A DNA stretch of 59,088 nucleotides from Chryseobacterium sp. Leaf405. GTDB taxonomy: Bacteria; Bacteroidota; Bacteroidia; Flavobacteriales; Weeksellaceae. The notes beneath the pieces were generated by a model that was not told the DNA's origin, searched no databases, and saw nothing but the letters and a program-made list of their open reading frames with translations. Below, piece after piece: positions 33,619 through 43,005 of the stretch (positions are counted from its first letter, which is position 1; the number at the start of each line of letters is the position of its first letter). The stretch spans positions 484,945 through 544,032 of the forward strand of contig NZ_LMQN01000012.1 of NCBI RefSeq assembly GCF_001425355.1, in the 5' to 3' direction. The translations under genes and the position numbers were made by a program.

Positions 33619-34944
33619 TTAGTCTTGATAGGGTATTGGATCTTCTAACGTAAAACTTAACGCCATTTCTTTATTTTTTCTTTCGATAATCATATTAATG
33701 CTTCTTCCTTCGTCGGATTTCATCATTTCCGTGATTTTCTGTAAAGTCATATCTACAGTTTTCTTGCCATTAATGCTGATTAGTCGGTCATCTTTTAGTA
33801 AACCTGCTTTTGAACCCGGCGAATCTTTCCGAACTCCGGCAATGGAAAAGATAGGTTTTAATACAAAATTATATTGCAGATTGTTATTAATCACTTCATA
33901 ACCACTTGTCGGATTATCCTTATTTTTTGTGGAAAGACTTACCATATCTTTTGTCCATTCCATTCCGTCTTGTTTGAAATCTAATCCGCTCATATTAAAA
34001 TGAAAAGGATCATTATAATTTCGGTTTCGTTTTAAATACATTTTATTGTTAGGATAGTCAAAAGCAACTGTAAAACGTCGCATGATATCACCGCCAATCG
34101 AACCTTTTCTGTTTTCAACAAAATTGACGTGTTGAATAGAAAATTCGTCGGGCATTGCAGTCAGCGGTTTTTCAAATTTAAAATGTCCCAGATAAAAATT
34201 ATGAATTCTACTTCTCTTCCCATAGACATCTCCATTAAAACCTCTACCCAAAAAATCATCAATATTAGGGCGGTTATATATGAAATTTTTAATCAGAGTA
34301 GGGAAGAGCCAGATCGCATCACTGTTGCCGAGATCAATAAGCAATTTTGAATTTTTTTTCTCATTGGTCATTTCTACATCAGCCAGAAAATAAGGTTTAT
34401 TTCTTTCAATACTTATCTTAAATTCATTAAAGTTTTTTACTTTTTTATTAAATAAATCTTCGTCATTATAAATGGTGATTCTTTTTGAAGTATAATCAAT
34501 GACAACAGGATGATTTTTGAAGAAATGATACCCAATAATACCATTTACCGGAATTCCTACATGAGATGAAATATTGAAATCCTGATCTGTAATGATGTAA
34601 AGCGTCATAGAAGAATTAACATAATCTTTTCCGCTTCTGGCAATATTATTTTCTGAAATAAATCCGTCGATACTTGCATTTCCGCCTAATCCCGAAAACC
34701 GTATTTTTTCAAGATTCGTTAGTTGTAATTCCTGATTTTCCAGACTGAAAAGAGATGTTTCTGCAACACCAGTGTCCAATAAAAAGGTAAGATCTACACC
34801 GTTTACATTAATAGGAATGAAAATTAAGTTGTTGATTAATTTAAAAGTAATAACTGTTTTCTTAACGTTCTGTACTTCAAATGAATTTTGAGCATTAATG
34901 AAAATGCTTACGAAAAAAATCCATAAAAAATACTTCAGTTTCAT
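33619..34944 (-). CDS. Secreted retropepsin-like protease with PDZ domain
   Basis: A 441-aa exported protein (signal peptide ending INAQ). The N-terminal half is a clan AA aspartyl-protease-like domain with Asp57 in LLDTGV and a second lobe around LLIDLGNSDAIW. The C-terminal part is a PDZ domain (SIAGVRKDSPGSKAGLLKDDRLISINGK split across about residues 360-400). This pairing is common in Bacteroidota envelope proteins and the substrate is unknown. It is the first gene of a pair with 33093. Confidence 0.88.
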   Translation of the reverse strand: MKLKYFLWIFFVSIFINAQNSFEVQNVKKTVITFKLINNLIFIPINVNGVDLTFLLDTGVAETSLFSLENQELQLTNLEKIRFSGLGGNASIDGFISENNIARSGKDYVNSSMTLYIITDQDFNISSHVGIPVNGIIGYHFFKNHPVVIDYTSKRITIYNDEDLFNKKVKNFNEFKISIERNKPYFLADVEMTNEKKNSKLLIDLGNSDAIWLFPTLIKNFIYNRPNIDDFLGRGFNGDVYGKRSRIHNFYLGHFKFEKPLTAMPDEFSIQHVNFVENRKGSIGGDIMRRFTVAFDYPNNKMYLKRNRNYNDPFHFNMSGLDFKQDGMEWTKDMVSLSTKNKDNPTSGYEVINNNLQYNFVLKPIFSIAGVRKDSPGSKAGLLKDDRLISINGKKTVDMTLQKITEMMKSDEGRSINMIIERKNKEMALSFTLEDPIPYQD

Positions 34945-34981
34945 ATATTGAATGTAGTGAAATTATCTTTACGGAAAATAA

Positions 34982-35012
34982 AAAACATTCCCAAAATTGA
35001 GAATGCTTGTTT
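34982..35012 (-). terminator. Terminator of esterase gene
   Basis: CATTC and GAATG arms around a short A-rich loop lie just beyond the stop of the minus-strand gene at 35054, with T-rich sequence in its reading direction. Confidence 0.5.
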
Positions 35013-35053
35013 ATGTTATAATGAATTGAAATAAATATTCAATTTTTCATAAA

Positions 35054-35692
35054 TTATTTAGAAAAGAAATCCATCAGATCCATATAATTTTTCTGATTCA
35101 CACCGTGACCGCTCATATATTCTCTGAAAGTGAAATAACAACTTAAATCATATAATAAATCCGCTGCTTTTTTTCCCCATTCAAAAGGAATTACAGCATC
35201 ATCTGTTCCGTGGGAAACAAAGAAACGAAGTCTTTCTAATTTTCTTTTGTCTTTTACAATATCAGTTAATAATTTCTCTTCAGGATAACTGCTGAGACAT
35301 GCTACATAGTTAAACATCTCAGGATATTTTAGAGCTAAGGCGTAACATAAAATTCCGCCCTGACTAAAACCGCAAAGGTGTGTTTTCCCTTCCGTGATGC
35401 CGTAATGGTTTACAATTTTCAGAATATTTTCTAATACGGAATTTAATGATTCTGTTGCCTGTGGAACATCAACAAACTTTTCCGGATCATTAAAATCTAT
35501 ATCATACCACGAAAATCCTTCAAACTGAGTGGCTCTCGGTGCTCTGAAACTCACGATAATCCAGTCTTCGGGAAGGGTTTCTCTGAAGCTAAAAAGATCT
35601 TGTTCATTACTTCCGTAGCCGTGAAGCATAAAAAGAATAGTAGTATTGGGCGTAATATTTTCGGGCTCTCTTACGATGTAATCTAAATTCAT
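35054..35692 (-). CDS. Carboxylesterase/phospholipase-type serine hydrolase
   Basis: A 212-aa cytoplasmic alpha/beta hydrolase of the phospholipase/carboxylesterase group. It has HGYGSNEQD at residues 24-32, the nucleophile Ser110 in GFSQGG, Asp in GTDDAVIP (164-165) and His196 in SGHGV. Its small size fits the YpfH/EstB type that hydrolyses short acyl or acyl-thioester substrates. No partners are indicated by the neighbourhood. Confidence 0.9.
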   Translation of the reverse strand: MNLDYIVREPENITPNTTILFMLHGYGSNEQDLFSFRETLPEDWIIVSFRAPRATQFEGFSWYDIDFNDPEKFVDVPQATESLNSVLENILKIVNHYGITEGKTHLCGFSQGGILCYALALKYPEMFNYVACLSSYPEEKLLTDIVKDKRKLERLRFFVSHGTDDAVIPFEWGKKAADLLYDLSCYFTFREYMSGHGVNQKNYMDLMDFFSK

Positions 35693-35903
35693 AAAGCAAA
35701 GATAATTAATAATGATTTATTTTAGTTTGATAATGTAAAAATGAGACCATTTGAAAATTCATGACAATATGGCTAATTTAAGATGTAGTTTCATTCAAAT
35801 ATTTCAGTAAAAGTTGCGTTATAAACATTTATTGATTTGATATTATTTAGAAATCTTTGTTGGAAAATTTTCATAAAAGTTATTTTTATATTGATAAAAA
35901 ACC

Positions 35904-35911
35904 TATATTTG
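35904..35911 (+). promoter_or_regulatory. -7 box of lipoprotein gene 35937
   Basis: TATATTTG matches TAnnTTTG and lies 25 bp before the ATG. Confidence 0.6.
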
Positions 35912-35936
35912 AAACATTAAAAATCTATTTGGAGAA

Positions 35937-36389
35937 ATGAAGCAATTTTACAAATCAAAAAGTTTACTTAGACTTTCCTTTTTATTCATTATTTTATTTT
36001 CTGTAATTTCTGTTGTTAATTCTTGTAAAGATGATGACGAAGATCAATATACAGATCATATTGTTAAACTTGAAGCTAAAATTACTACGGGCGGCCCGCC
36101 ATCAACTCCACCAGGTTCTCCTACAGGTGATTTTAAAGCTGTAGCTACTCAGATTGGAACGGCTCCAACGACGACTTTTAACCCCACAGGAATTACCTGG
36201 AGTACAGGCGATATATTTGTAAATTCAAGCCAATCTCAGGTAAGTATCGCAGCTAATGCTGTTCTTCCATATGCAGATTCAGAATTAACTGTTAATATTT
36301 ATGTTGATGGAGAAATCGCAAAAACTAAAAAAGTTGTAGGATCTGGAGAGGTAAATGTTTCTACATTTTACAGTTTCTTAGAATTATAA
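35937..36389 (+). CDS. Hypothetical lipoprotein
   Basis: A 150-aa lipoprotein with a lipobox Cys (VVNSC) followed by the acidic stretch KDDDEDQ, which resembles the surface-export signal known for Bacteroidota lipoproteins. A Gly/Pro/Ser/Thr-rich linker (TTGGPPSTPPGSPTGD) follows, then a small beta-rich domain with VSIAANAVLPYADSELTV. No function is recognised. It is likely a surface-exposed structural protein and is monocistronic. Confidence 0.75.
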   Translation: MKQFYKSKSLLRLSFLFIILFSVISVVNSCKDDDEDQYTDHIVKLEAKITTGGPPSTPPGSPTGDFKAVATQIGTAPTTTFNPTGITWSTGDIFVNSSQSQVSIAANAVLPYADSELTVNIYVDGEIAKTKKVVGSGEVNVSTFYSFLEL

Positions 36390-36412
36390 AATAATAATTT
36401 ACATATTATACA

Positions 36413-36441
36413 AAAGCTGTCGAAATTCGATAGCTTTTTTT
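36413..36441 (+). terminator. Terminator of lipoprotein gene
   Basis: An 11-bp stem (36413-36423 with 36427-36437, one G-T pair) is followed by a T run. Confidence 0.8.
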
Positions 36442-36459
36442 ATTTGCACTTAAGTTGAG

Positions 36460-36508
36460 AAAATAATTAGGGGCGGCAAGATGAAATCTTGCCGCCCCTA
36501 ATTATTTT
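36460..36508. repeat. Perfect 23-bp GC-rich hairpin
   Basis: Arms at 36460-36482 and 36486-36508 are exact reverse complements with the 3-nt loop GAA. The core GGGGCGGCAAGAT is far more GC-rich than the surroundings. It lies between convergent genes and may end tyrS transcription, but the length and composition resemble a REP-type palindrome. Confidence 0.85.
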
Positions 36509-36524
36509 ATATAAATTGGATAAT

Positions 36525-37820
36525 TTAAACCACTTTAACAATGAAGTAACTTTTCTTACCTTTCTGTAAAAGAAGGAATTTTCCATCAATAAGATCACTT
36601 TCATTAGCAGTAAAAGTATCATTTACTTTTTCTTTGTTTACAGAAATTGAATTTCCTTTAATTTCTCTTGTGGCCTCACTTTTTGATTTTAAGAAACCAG
36701 ATTTTTCAGAAAGAAGATCAATAATATTAATGCCCAAGACATCTTCTTTTGCTACTTCCTTTTGAGGAACACCATCAAAAACCTCTAAAAAAATTTCTTC
36801 ATCAAGACTTACTAAATCTTCAGCAGTTGATTTTCCAAAAAGAATTTCTGAAGCTTTCACAGCTTTTTCATATTCTTGCTTTCCATGAACCCAAATGGTA
36901 ACTTCTTCAGCTAATGCTTTTTGAAGTTTTCTCTCATGTGGTGCTTCTTTATGAATAAGAATAAGATTTTCAATGTCTTCTTTTCCTAAGAAAGTATAGA
37001 ATTTAATAAATCTTTCCGCATCATCATCTGTCGCATTTAACCAAAACTGATAGAATTTATAAGGTGACGTTTTCTTTTTGTCTAACCAATAATTTTCTCC
37101 GCTTTCAGACTTTCCAAATTTTGAACCGTCAGCTTTTGTAATTAAAGGAACTGTTAACGCAAATGCTTCTCCCTGAGCTTTTCTACGGATCAACTCTGTA
37201 CCTGTCGTGATATTTCCCCATTGGTCAGAACCGCCCATCTGAAGTTTCACTCCATTATTTTGATATAAATGTAAAAAATCAAATCCCTGAATCAATTGGT
37301 AAGTAAATTCCGTAAAACTCATGCCGTCTACACCAGCTTCTCCGGAAAGTCGTTTCTTCACCGAATCTTTCGCCATCATATAATTAACGGTAATATTTTT
37401 CCCGATATTTTTAGCAAAATCGAGGAAAGAAATATTTTTCATCCAGTCATAATTGTTCACCAATTCTGCTTTATTGGGTTCACTTCCTTCAAAATTCAAA
37501 AACTTTGAAAGCTGATTTTTTAAACAATCAACATAATGAAGAAGGGTTTCTTCATCCAGAAGATTTCTCTCTGCAGATTTTCCTGAAGGATCACCAATCA
37601 TCCCTGTAGCGCCCCCTACCAAAGCAATCGGCTTGTGACCGTGCTGTTGAAAGTGAGCCAAAATTTTTATCTGAATAAGACTTCCGATATGTAAAGAATC
37701 TGCAGTAGGATCAAAACCGATATAGGCAGTTGTCATTTCCTTATTCAGTTGTTCATCCGTTCCGGGCATCATGTCGGCAAAAAGCCCGCGCCATTTCAGT
37801 TCTTCAATAAAAGAGTTCAT
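36525..37820 (-). CDS. tyrS: Tyrosyl-tRNA synthetase
   Basis: A 431-aa class I aminoacyl-tRNA synthetase that attaches tyrosine to tRNA-Tyr. It has the HIGH-type signature HIGS at residues 44-47, the KMSKS-type KFGKS after KADGS, the tyrosine-site pattern [12 protein letters not shown], and a C-terminal S4 RNA-binding domain ([20 protein letters not shown]). Length and domain order match the bacterial TyrS of the TyrRS-S type. No T-box leader is seen, as expected outside Firmicutes. Confidence 0.97.
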   Translation of the reverse strand: MNSFIEELKWRGLFADMMPGTDEQLNKEMTTAYIGFDPTADSLHIGSLIQIKILAHFQQHGHKPIALVGGATGMIGDPSGKSAERNLLDEETLLHYVDCLKNQLSKFLNFEGSEPNKAELVNNYDWMKNISFLDFAKNIGKNITVNYMMAKDSVKKRLSGEAGVDGMSFTEFTYQLIQGFDFLHLYQNNGVKLQMGGSDQWGNITTGTELIRRKAQGEAFALTVPLITKADGSKFGKSESGENYWLDKKKTSPYKFYQFWLNATDDDAERFIKFYTFLGKEDIENLILIHKEAPHERKLQKALAEEVTIWVHGKQEYEKAVKASEILFGKSTAEDLVSLDEEIFLEVFDGVPQKEVAKEDVLGINIIDLLSEKSGFLKSKSEATREIKGNSISVNKEKVNDTFTANESDLIDGKFLLLQKGKKSYFIVKVV

Positions 37821-37926
37821 TATTTTTAACTTTAAAATTTAATGAGCAAAGATAAGAAATTCAGGGTTAATAAATAAGGAAAGTGAATTCCTTCATCAGC
37901 TTATTTGGCTTTTCACCAAAATCAAT

Positions 37927-37934
37927 TATATTTG
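37927..37934 (+). promoter_or_regulatory. -7 box close to sigma factor start
   Basis: TATATTTG lies only 6 bp before the ATG at 37941, which implies a transcript with almost no 5' leader. Confidence 0.55.
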
Positions 37935-37940
37935 TTAATA

Positions 37941-38501
37941 ATGAACGACGAACAATTATTTTCCCTTATTCAAAAGGCAAAAGAGAAAGACCAAAAAGCA
38001 CAGACAAAACTCATTAATGTTTTTTGGGTGGATGTTTTTTCTTTTGTGATGAAAAAAGTACATGACGAAAATGATGCAGATGAAATAACAGTAAATGTTT
38101 TCTCTAAAGTTTTGTCGAAATTGGATATGTTTGATCCGCATTTTCAATTTAAAACCTGGATTTTAACGATTGCACAAAATACAATTATCGATTTTTGGCG
38201 CAGAAAAAGCAGAGAAAATCAAGATCCGACCGAAAATTTAGACGAAGTAAAAAACCAATACGCAAAATCTCCGGAAGAATTAATGATTTCTGATGAAGAA
38301 CAAAAGAAAATCATTAAAACCATCGAATCGTTAGACGCTAATTACCAGGATATTATCAAATTAAGATTTTTCGAGGAAAAAAGCATTAAAGAAATCGCCG
38401 AAGAATTGGGAATTTCTGTCGCCAATACAAAAGTACGGGTGATGCGAGCCAAAAAAGTCTTAGCCGAATTGTTGAAAAATAATGAGTTTGGAGAGGATTA
38501 A
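37941..38501 (+). CDS. ECF-type RNA polymerase sigma factor
   Basis: A 186-aa sigma-70 family protein with region 2 (ADEITVNVFSKVLSKLDMFD, FKTWILTIAQNTIIDFWRR) and region 4 (DANYQDIIKLRFFEEKSIKE, ISVANTKVRVMRAKKVL). The start at 37941 follows the promoter box and is preferred over an earlier in-frame ATG at 37905. No anti-sigma gene is next to it, so its control is unclear. Its stop codon directly abuts that of the convergent gene at 38502. Confidence 0.92.
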   Translation: MNDEQLFSLIQKAKEKDQKAQTKLINVFWVDVFSFVMKKVHDENDADEITVNVFSKVLSKLDMFDPHFQFKTWILTIAQNTIIDFWRRKSRENQDPTENLDEVKNQYAKSPEELMISDEEQKKIIKTIESLDANYQDIIKLRFFEEKSIKEIAEELGISVANTKVRVMRAKKVLAELLKNNEFGED

Positions 38502-39134
38502 TTACAAATAGACTGTTTCTTTAGTTTGTGGCAGAACAATTTTTCTTTGTTTATCAAGATTTCTGTTCTGAAGATTTATTTTTAAACCTTTTTTTACAAA
38601 AGTTTCTTTTTTAGATTTCCCATATTCCTTGGTATTGTCTACTTCTTTTTCAAAAATCAATTGTCCGGTAGATAAATTAAAATCAACATCTGTCCAATAT
38701 TCTTCAGGTTTTCCGCTGCTTGATGAATAGCCGATGAGTTCAAAATGTCCGTTCTGAAACCTATACTTGTCTGTATAACCCCATTTCCAGCTGCTTCCTC
38801 CGGCTTGAGTAATTTCCAGAATGCCATTCTTTATTTCTGTACTTTGATAAGGATCGCCCATCATGCCGCCGTCATTGCTTTTCAGAATAGCATTTCTAGA
38901 TTTTTCTAAAATTGTCCACTTTCCATTTGTTTTTTTAAGTATCTGCAGTTCACGGATATTTCCGTAATCGGTCGTATCTTTTGTATTATAAATAATTACT
39001 TTTTCCGGAATTTTGTCACCATCCAAATCTCCGTCAACTGTTTCGATAATTGTTGAACCTGCCGGTTGAAATTCTTTTTGAGCATAAGAAAGTGTACTGA
39101 AAATAATACACAGAAAGCAAATTGCTGTTTTCAT
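38502..39134 (-). CDS. Hypothetical secreted protein
   Basis: A 210-aa protein with a signal peptide ending SYAQ, and an early calcium/FG-GAP-like segment GDLDGDKIPEKVIIYN. The rest is beta-rich (GILEITQAGGSSWKWGYTD, FQNGHFELIGYSSSSG). It is of a type common in Bacteroidota without assigned function. It converges on the sigma factor gene with no intervening base. Confidence 0.75.
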   Translation of the reverse strand: MKTAICFLCIIFSTLSYAQKEFQPAGSTIIETVDGDLDGDKIPEKVIIYNTKDTTDYGNIRELQILKKTNGKWTILEKSRNAILKSNDGGMMGDPYQSTEIKNGILEITQAGGSSWKWGYTDKYRFQNGHFELIGYSSSSGKPEEYWTDVDFNLSTGQLIFEKEVDNTKEYGKSKKETFVKKGLKINLQNRNLDKQRKIVLPQTKETVYL

Positions 39135-39214
39135 AAAATATTTTTGGATTTTAAAATTACAAAATTATACGTTTCATCAATAGCGGTCTTTGATTGTTTC
39201 GATAAAAAAATCAC

Positions 39215-39222
39215 TAACTTTG
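39215..39222 (+). promoter_or_regulatory. -7 box of lipA
   Basis: TAACTTTG lies 21 bp before the lipA ATG at 39243, with a TTG about 20 bp upstream. Confidence 0.6.
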
Positions 39223-39242
39223 AACCTCAATTTGAGAAATAA

Positions 39243-40109
39243 ATGGAGAATTTAGTTCAAGATACTACCGTTCAAAAACCAAAATGGATTCGTGTAAAAC
39301 TTCCTACAGGAAAAAATTACAGAGAATTAAGAACTTTGGTTGATAAATATAAATTAAATACAATTTGCCAAAGCGGAAGCTGCCCGAATATGGGTGAATG
39401 TTGGGGAGAAGGAACAGCAACTTTCATGATTCTTGGAAATATCTGTACAAGAAGTTGTGGGTTCTGCGGTGTAAAGACCGGAAAACCAATGGATGTGAAT
39501 TGGGATGAACCGGAAAAAGTGGCGCGTTCTATCAAATTAATGAAAATCAAACACGCCGTTTTAACTTCAGTTGATCGTGATGATTTGAAAGATATGGGTT
39601 CAATTCTTTGGGGTGAAACCGTAAATGCGGTGAGAAGAATTTCTCCGGGAACGACGATGGAAACTTTGATTCCTGACTTTCAAGGTTTGACGAAACATTT
39701 AGACAGAATGGTGGATGTTGCTCCGGAAGTAATCTCTCACAATATGGAAACGGTAAAACGTTTGACTAGAGAAGTGAGAATTCAGGCGAAATATGAAAGA
39801 AGCCTTGAGGTTTTAAGATATTTAAAAGAAGCCGGACAAAACAGGACAAAAACGGGGTTAATGCTTGGTTTGGGTGAAGAAAAACATGAAGTTTTCCAAA
39901 CAATCGAAGACATTAGAAATGCAAATGTTGATGTAATTACAATGGGGCAGTATTTACAGCCTACTAAAAAACATCTTCCTGTGAAGAAATTTATTACGCC
40001 GGAAGAGTTTGATGAATTCGGGGATTTTGCAAGAAGCTTAGGTTTCCGACACGTTGAAAGTTCACCTCTGGTAAGAAGTTCTTATCACGCAGAAAAACAT
40101 ATTCACTAA
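39243..40109 (+). CDS. lipA: Lipoyl synthase
   Basis: A 288-aa radical SAM enzyme that inserts two sulfur atoms into protein-bound octanoyl groups to make lipoyl cofactor. Both iron-sulfur signatures are present: Cys42, Cys47 and Cys53 ([12 protein letters not shown]) for the auxiliary cluster, and Cys68, Cys72 and Cys75 (CTRSCGFC) for the SAM cluster, plus the C-terminal RSSYHAE that contains the serine ligand. It is monocistronic with a terminator. Confidence 0.97.
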   Translation: MENLVQDTTVQKPKWIRVKLPTGKNYRELRTLVDKYKLNTICQSGSCPNMGECWGEGTATFMILGNICTRSCGFCGVKTGKPMDVNWDEPEKVARSIKLMKIKHAVLTSVDRDDLKDMGSILWGETVNAVRRISPGTTMETLIPDFQGLTKHLDRMVDVAPEVISHNMETVKRLTREVRIQAKYERSLEVLRYLKEAGQNRTKTGLMLGLGEEKHEVFQTIEDIRNANVDVITMGQYLQPTKKHLPVKKFITPEEFDEFGDFARSLGFRHVESSPLVRSSYHAEKHIH

Positions 40110-40114
40110 AATAT

Positions 40115-40145
40115 AAATCGCTTCAAATTTGGAGCGATTTTTTTA
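40115..40145 (+). terminator. Terminator of lipA
   Basis: AAATCGCT pairs with AGCGATTT (loop about 8-10 nt) followed by a T run. Confidence 0.8.
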
Positions 40146-40212
40146 TTGTCATTGCGGAGAAAGCGAAGAAATAATTTCGGATTACCAATAAATTTCTTAG
40201 AATGCTAATCTT

Positions 40213-41067
40213 TTAACCGACTATTTTTGTCAAGTGTTTTTTCTTAAACGCTGAAGGAGTTTCTCCGATATATTTTTTAAATAATTTATTAAAATAAGAC
40301 AGACTTTCAAACCCCACCTGAAAACAGATTTCTGTGATGCATTCATTTTGCAGTAAAAGTAATTTTGCCTGATTGATTCTGTAATTATTCACAAAATCGG
40401 TAAAAGTCATATTTGTTTGCTTCTTAAAATACCGACAAAAAGCAGGCGTACTTAAATTAACATTTTCAGCAATAATATTTACATTGGGATTTTTATCATA
40501 ATTTTCGTGAATGTAATCATAGATCGTTCCCATTCGGATTTTATCATTTAGAAACCATTTTATCCGGGTATCTTCATTGTTGAGTTCTTTTACTTCATCT
40601 GATGTAGCGAGAATATTTAAAATTTCAATTAAACCCATAAAAGATGTGAAAGAATTTTTATTTTTAATTTGATGAAGTTTTTCAACAACAATTTTCTTCG
40701 TTTCTCCTGAAAAGGATAAACCTAAGTAAGACCGCTCCAATAATTTTTTAATATTTTCAAATTCAGGAACGGGAAAAATAATTTCATTAAGAAAATTCTC
40801 TCGCATTTGCAAAACCATTTGTTTGCATTCGGTCTGGATTTTATAATCGAAATTGAGGTGAGGAACATTGGTACCAATTAATAACAATTCACTATCCTGA
40901 AAATCAGAGATACTTTTTCCAACGTGTCGAATTCCTTTTGAAGCTTCCACATATACTAACTCAATTTCAGGATGATAATGCCAGAAAAAACAGTTTTTAA
41001 GTGACGGAGAAAACAACTTGAAAGATTTCCCATCTTCAAAATCAATAATTTCTTTCTGAATTTTCAT
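40213..41067 (-). CDS. AraC-family regulator with cupin domain
   Basis: A 284-aa regulator with an N-terminal cupin sensing domain (FFWHYHPEIELVYVEASKG) and a C-terminal HTH pair (VNIIAENVNLSTPAFCRYF, and ITEICFQVGFESLSYFNKLF). It is divergently oriented to the MFS exporter gene at 41227 with a 159-bp intergenic region, so it most likely controls that transporter and itself. Confidence 0.92.
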   Translation of the reverse strand: MKIQKEIIDFEDGKSFKLFSPSLKNCFFWHYHPEIELVYVEASKGIRHVGKSISDFQDSELLLIGTNVPHLNFDYKIQTECKQMVLQMRENFLNEIIFPVPEFENIKKLLERSYLGLSFSGETKKIVVEKLHQIKNKNSFTSFMGLIEILNILATSDEVKELNNEDTRIKWFLNDKIRMGTIYDYIHENYDKNPNVNIIAENVNLSTPAFCRYFKKQTNMTFTDFVNNYRINQAKLLLLQNECITEICFQVGFESLSYFNKLFKKYIGETPSAFKKKHLTKIVG

Positions 41068-41226
41068 TATGTTCTCTTTTGATTAATAATTAATTTAAAT
41101 GTAATTAAAAAGGTTAATACAGAGCAAATTTATATCATTTCTGTTAAAGTTTAAATGATTATTTCTATCGAATTTTGCATTTTGAAAGAGAGAATGAATT
41201 ATTAATCAATTCGATGTAAATAGCAA

Positions 41227-42435
41227 ATGAAGATAGATAAAAGAATTATACCGTTGGCAATAGGCGGTTTAGGTATTGGGACTACTGAATTTACCGTGAT
41301 GGGATTACTTCCTGATATTGCAAAAACATTGCAGATCACTATTCCACAAGCGGGACATTTAATTGCGGCTTACGCAATGGGTGTCGTAATCGGAGCACCA
41401 TTTTTAATAGGATATTCAGTGAAATTTCCACCTAAAAAAGTATTGATTGCTTTGATGGTGATTTTTACAGTTTTTAATGCGCTGTCTGCGATTGCACCGG
41501 ATTATAATTCAATGTTAATCATCAGATTTTTATCGGGACTTCCGCACGGAGCATTCTTCGGAGTGGGAACAGTTGTGGCGTCGAGAATGGCGGGCAAAGG
41601 GAAAGAGGCACTTTATATTTCATTAATGTTTACGGGACTTACGATTGCTAATCTGGCAATGGTTCCTTTGGTGACGTACATCGGGCATATTTTTCATTGG
41701 CGTTGGTATTTTGCAATTGTTGGAGTCATCGGTTTATTTGCACTATTATTTCTGAAGCTTTGGCTTCCTGTTCTGGATACCAATAAAGATTCTCATTTCC
41801 TTGAAGAATTGAAGTTTTTAAAGAAAAAACAATCATGGCTGGTTTTAATGATTACTGCGATTGGCTTTGGCGGACTTTTCACATGGTTCAGTTATATTAC
41901 ACCTTTAATGACCATAATTTCAGGAATTAAAGAAAACCAAATGGCTTACGTGATGATTCTCGCCGGTGCCGGAATGGTGGTTGGAAATCTTGCCGGAGGT
42001 ATTTTATCAGATAAATTAGGCCCGGAAAAAACCTGTGTGTTATTATTATTTTTAATGATGATCTCTTTGGGAGGTGTATTTTTTCTTTCAGAGTATCAAT
42101 ATATTTCGTTAACGCTTACTTTTATTTGTGGAGCTTTGTCGATGTCGGTTGCTGCACCCATTAACATCATGATGATGAAAGCAGCACCAAAAAGTGAAAT
42201 GATGGCAGCAGCTTTTATGCAGGCAGCTTTTAACTGTGCTAATGCAATGGGTGCTTTTCTTGGCGGAATTCCTTTGGAGAAAGGATATGCCTATAATTAT
42301 CCTTCGCTGGTAGGAGTGGTGATGACATTTATCGGTTTGATTATCGCTTTCAGGTATAAACAATTATATAGTTCCCGAAAAGAGAAAATAAAAGAAATTT
42401 CTGAAGAGTGTGTTTCTTTGATTGATAAAAAATAA
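41227..42435 (+). CDS. MFS transporter (AraJ-like)
   Basis: A 402-aa major facilitator with about 12 membrane helices. It starts PLAIGGLGIGTTEFTVMGLL and contains the loop 2-3 type sequence VKFPPKKVLIAL; similar proteins (AraJ, YdhP type) export sugars or drugs. A charged C-terminal tail ends the protein. It lies opposite an AraC regulator that presumably induces it. A terminator follows. Confidence 0.92.
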   Translation: MKIDKRIIPLAIGGLGIGTTEFTVMGLLPDIAKTLQITIPQAGHLIAAYAMGVVIGAPFLIGYSVKFPPKKVLIALMVIFTVFNALSAIAPDYNSMLIIRFLSGLPHGAFFGVGTVVASRMAGKGKEALYISLMFTGLTIANLAMVPLVTYIGHIFHWRWYFAIVGVIGLFALLFLKLWLPVLDTNKDSHFLEELKFLKKKQSWLVLMITAIGFGGLFTWFSYITPLMTIISGIKENQMAYVMILAGAGMVVGNLAGGILSDKLGPEKTCVLLLFLMMISLGGVFFLSEYQYISLTLTFICGALSMSVAAPINIMMMKAAPKSEMMAAAFMQAAFNCANAMGAFLGGIPLEKGYAYNYPSLVGVVMTFIGLIIAFRYKQLYSSRKEKIKEISEECVSLIDKK

Positions 42436-42437
42436 AA

Positions 42438-42473
42438 AGAAGGCTGTTTCAACCGAAACAGCCTCTTTTCTTG
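42438..42473. terminator. Terminator after MFS gene
   Basis: AGGCTGTTT pairs with AAACAGCCT with a short loop and T run. Because the MVL-lectin gene converges here, it may serve both. Confidence 0.8.
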
Positions 42474-42486
42474 ATGAAACTCTTGT

Positions 42487-42831
42487 TTAGAACTTAAAGA
42501 CACAGCCGCAAACGCTCATTTTGCCTTCTACAACTGTTGTCCATTGTCCGTTCCATGTACCTCCGTAAGATGCACAGATGGACGGGCAAATTTCTTTAGC
42601 GTCTTCGTTGCTCCAGATCGGACCAGCCAATACGTCTAATGTGTACTCTGAATCACCTGTCGGCTGAGTGTTCAGCTCAACTTCGATTACGCTCATTTGG
42701 CTTTCAACAATGGTAGACCATTGTCCTGTGAACTTTCCTAAATGCGCTGCTGCGATACGTGGTCCTAATTTTTGTGCTTCGTCGTTGCTCCAAAGTGGAC
42801 CTGCAATGATGTTAATTTTGAATGTTGACAT
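42487..42831 (-). CDS. Two-domain MVL-type mannan-binding lectin
   Basis: A 114-aa protein made of two homologous repeats, residues about 9-53 (AGPLWSNDEAQKLGPRIAAA, FTGQW, VESQMSVIEVEL) and 68-114 (AGPIWSNEDAKEICPSICAS, WNGQW, VEGKMSVCGCVF). Size, repeat number and the WSN-EA, GQW and MSV motifs match the Microcystis viridis lectin, which binds high-mannose oligosaccharide cores. There is no signal peptide. The second repeat has four cysteines (82, 86, 108, 110), from memory not seen in the cyanobacterial protein. Function here is unknown. Confidence 0.88.
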   Translation of the reverse strand: MSTFKINIIAGPLWSNDEAQKLGPRIAAAHLGKFTGQWSTIVESQMSVIEVELNTQPTGDSEYTLDVLAGPIWSNEDAKEICPSICASYGGTWNGQWTTVVEGKMSVCGCVFKF

Positions 42832-42957
42832 GGTTTAAAGTTTTTGTTTGTTTAACATTACAAATGTAGTCACGATTATGAGAAATAATTTAAGTGAAAT
42901 GTACTAAATTGATAATTAAGTGTTTATACTTAGTTGCCCGATGTTTAGGAAAATAAA

Positions 42958-42990
42958 AAAGACTGCCTCAAAGAGACAGTCTAAGTTGTT
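42958..42990 (-). terminator. Terminator of gene 43006
   Basis: AGACTG and CAGTCT arms around a CTCAAAGAG-type loop, with T-rich sequence in the minus direction. Confidence 0.7.
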
Positions 42991-43005
42991 TTAATAATAA
43001 GCTGA

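Noticed and set aside
37821..37860. T-box or riboswitch leader of tyrS
   Set aside because: The upstream region is under 100 bp, AT-rich and without the conserved T-box or specifier structure.
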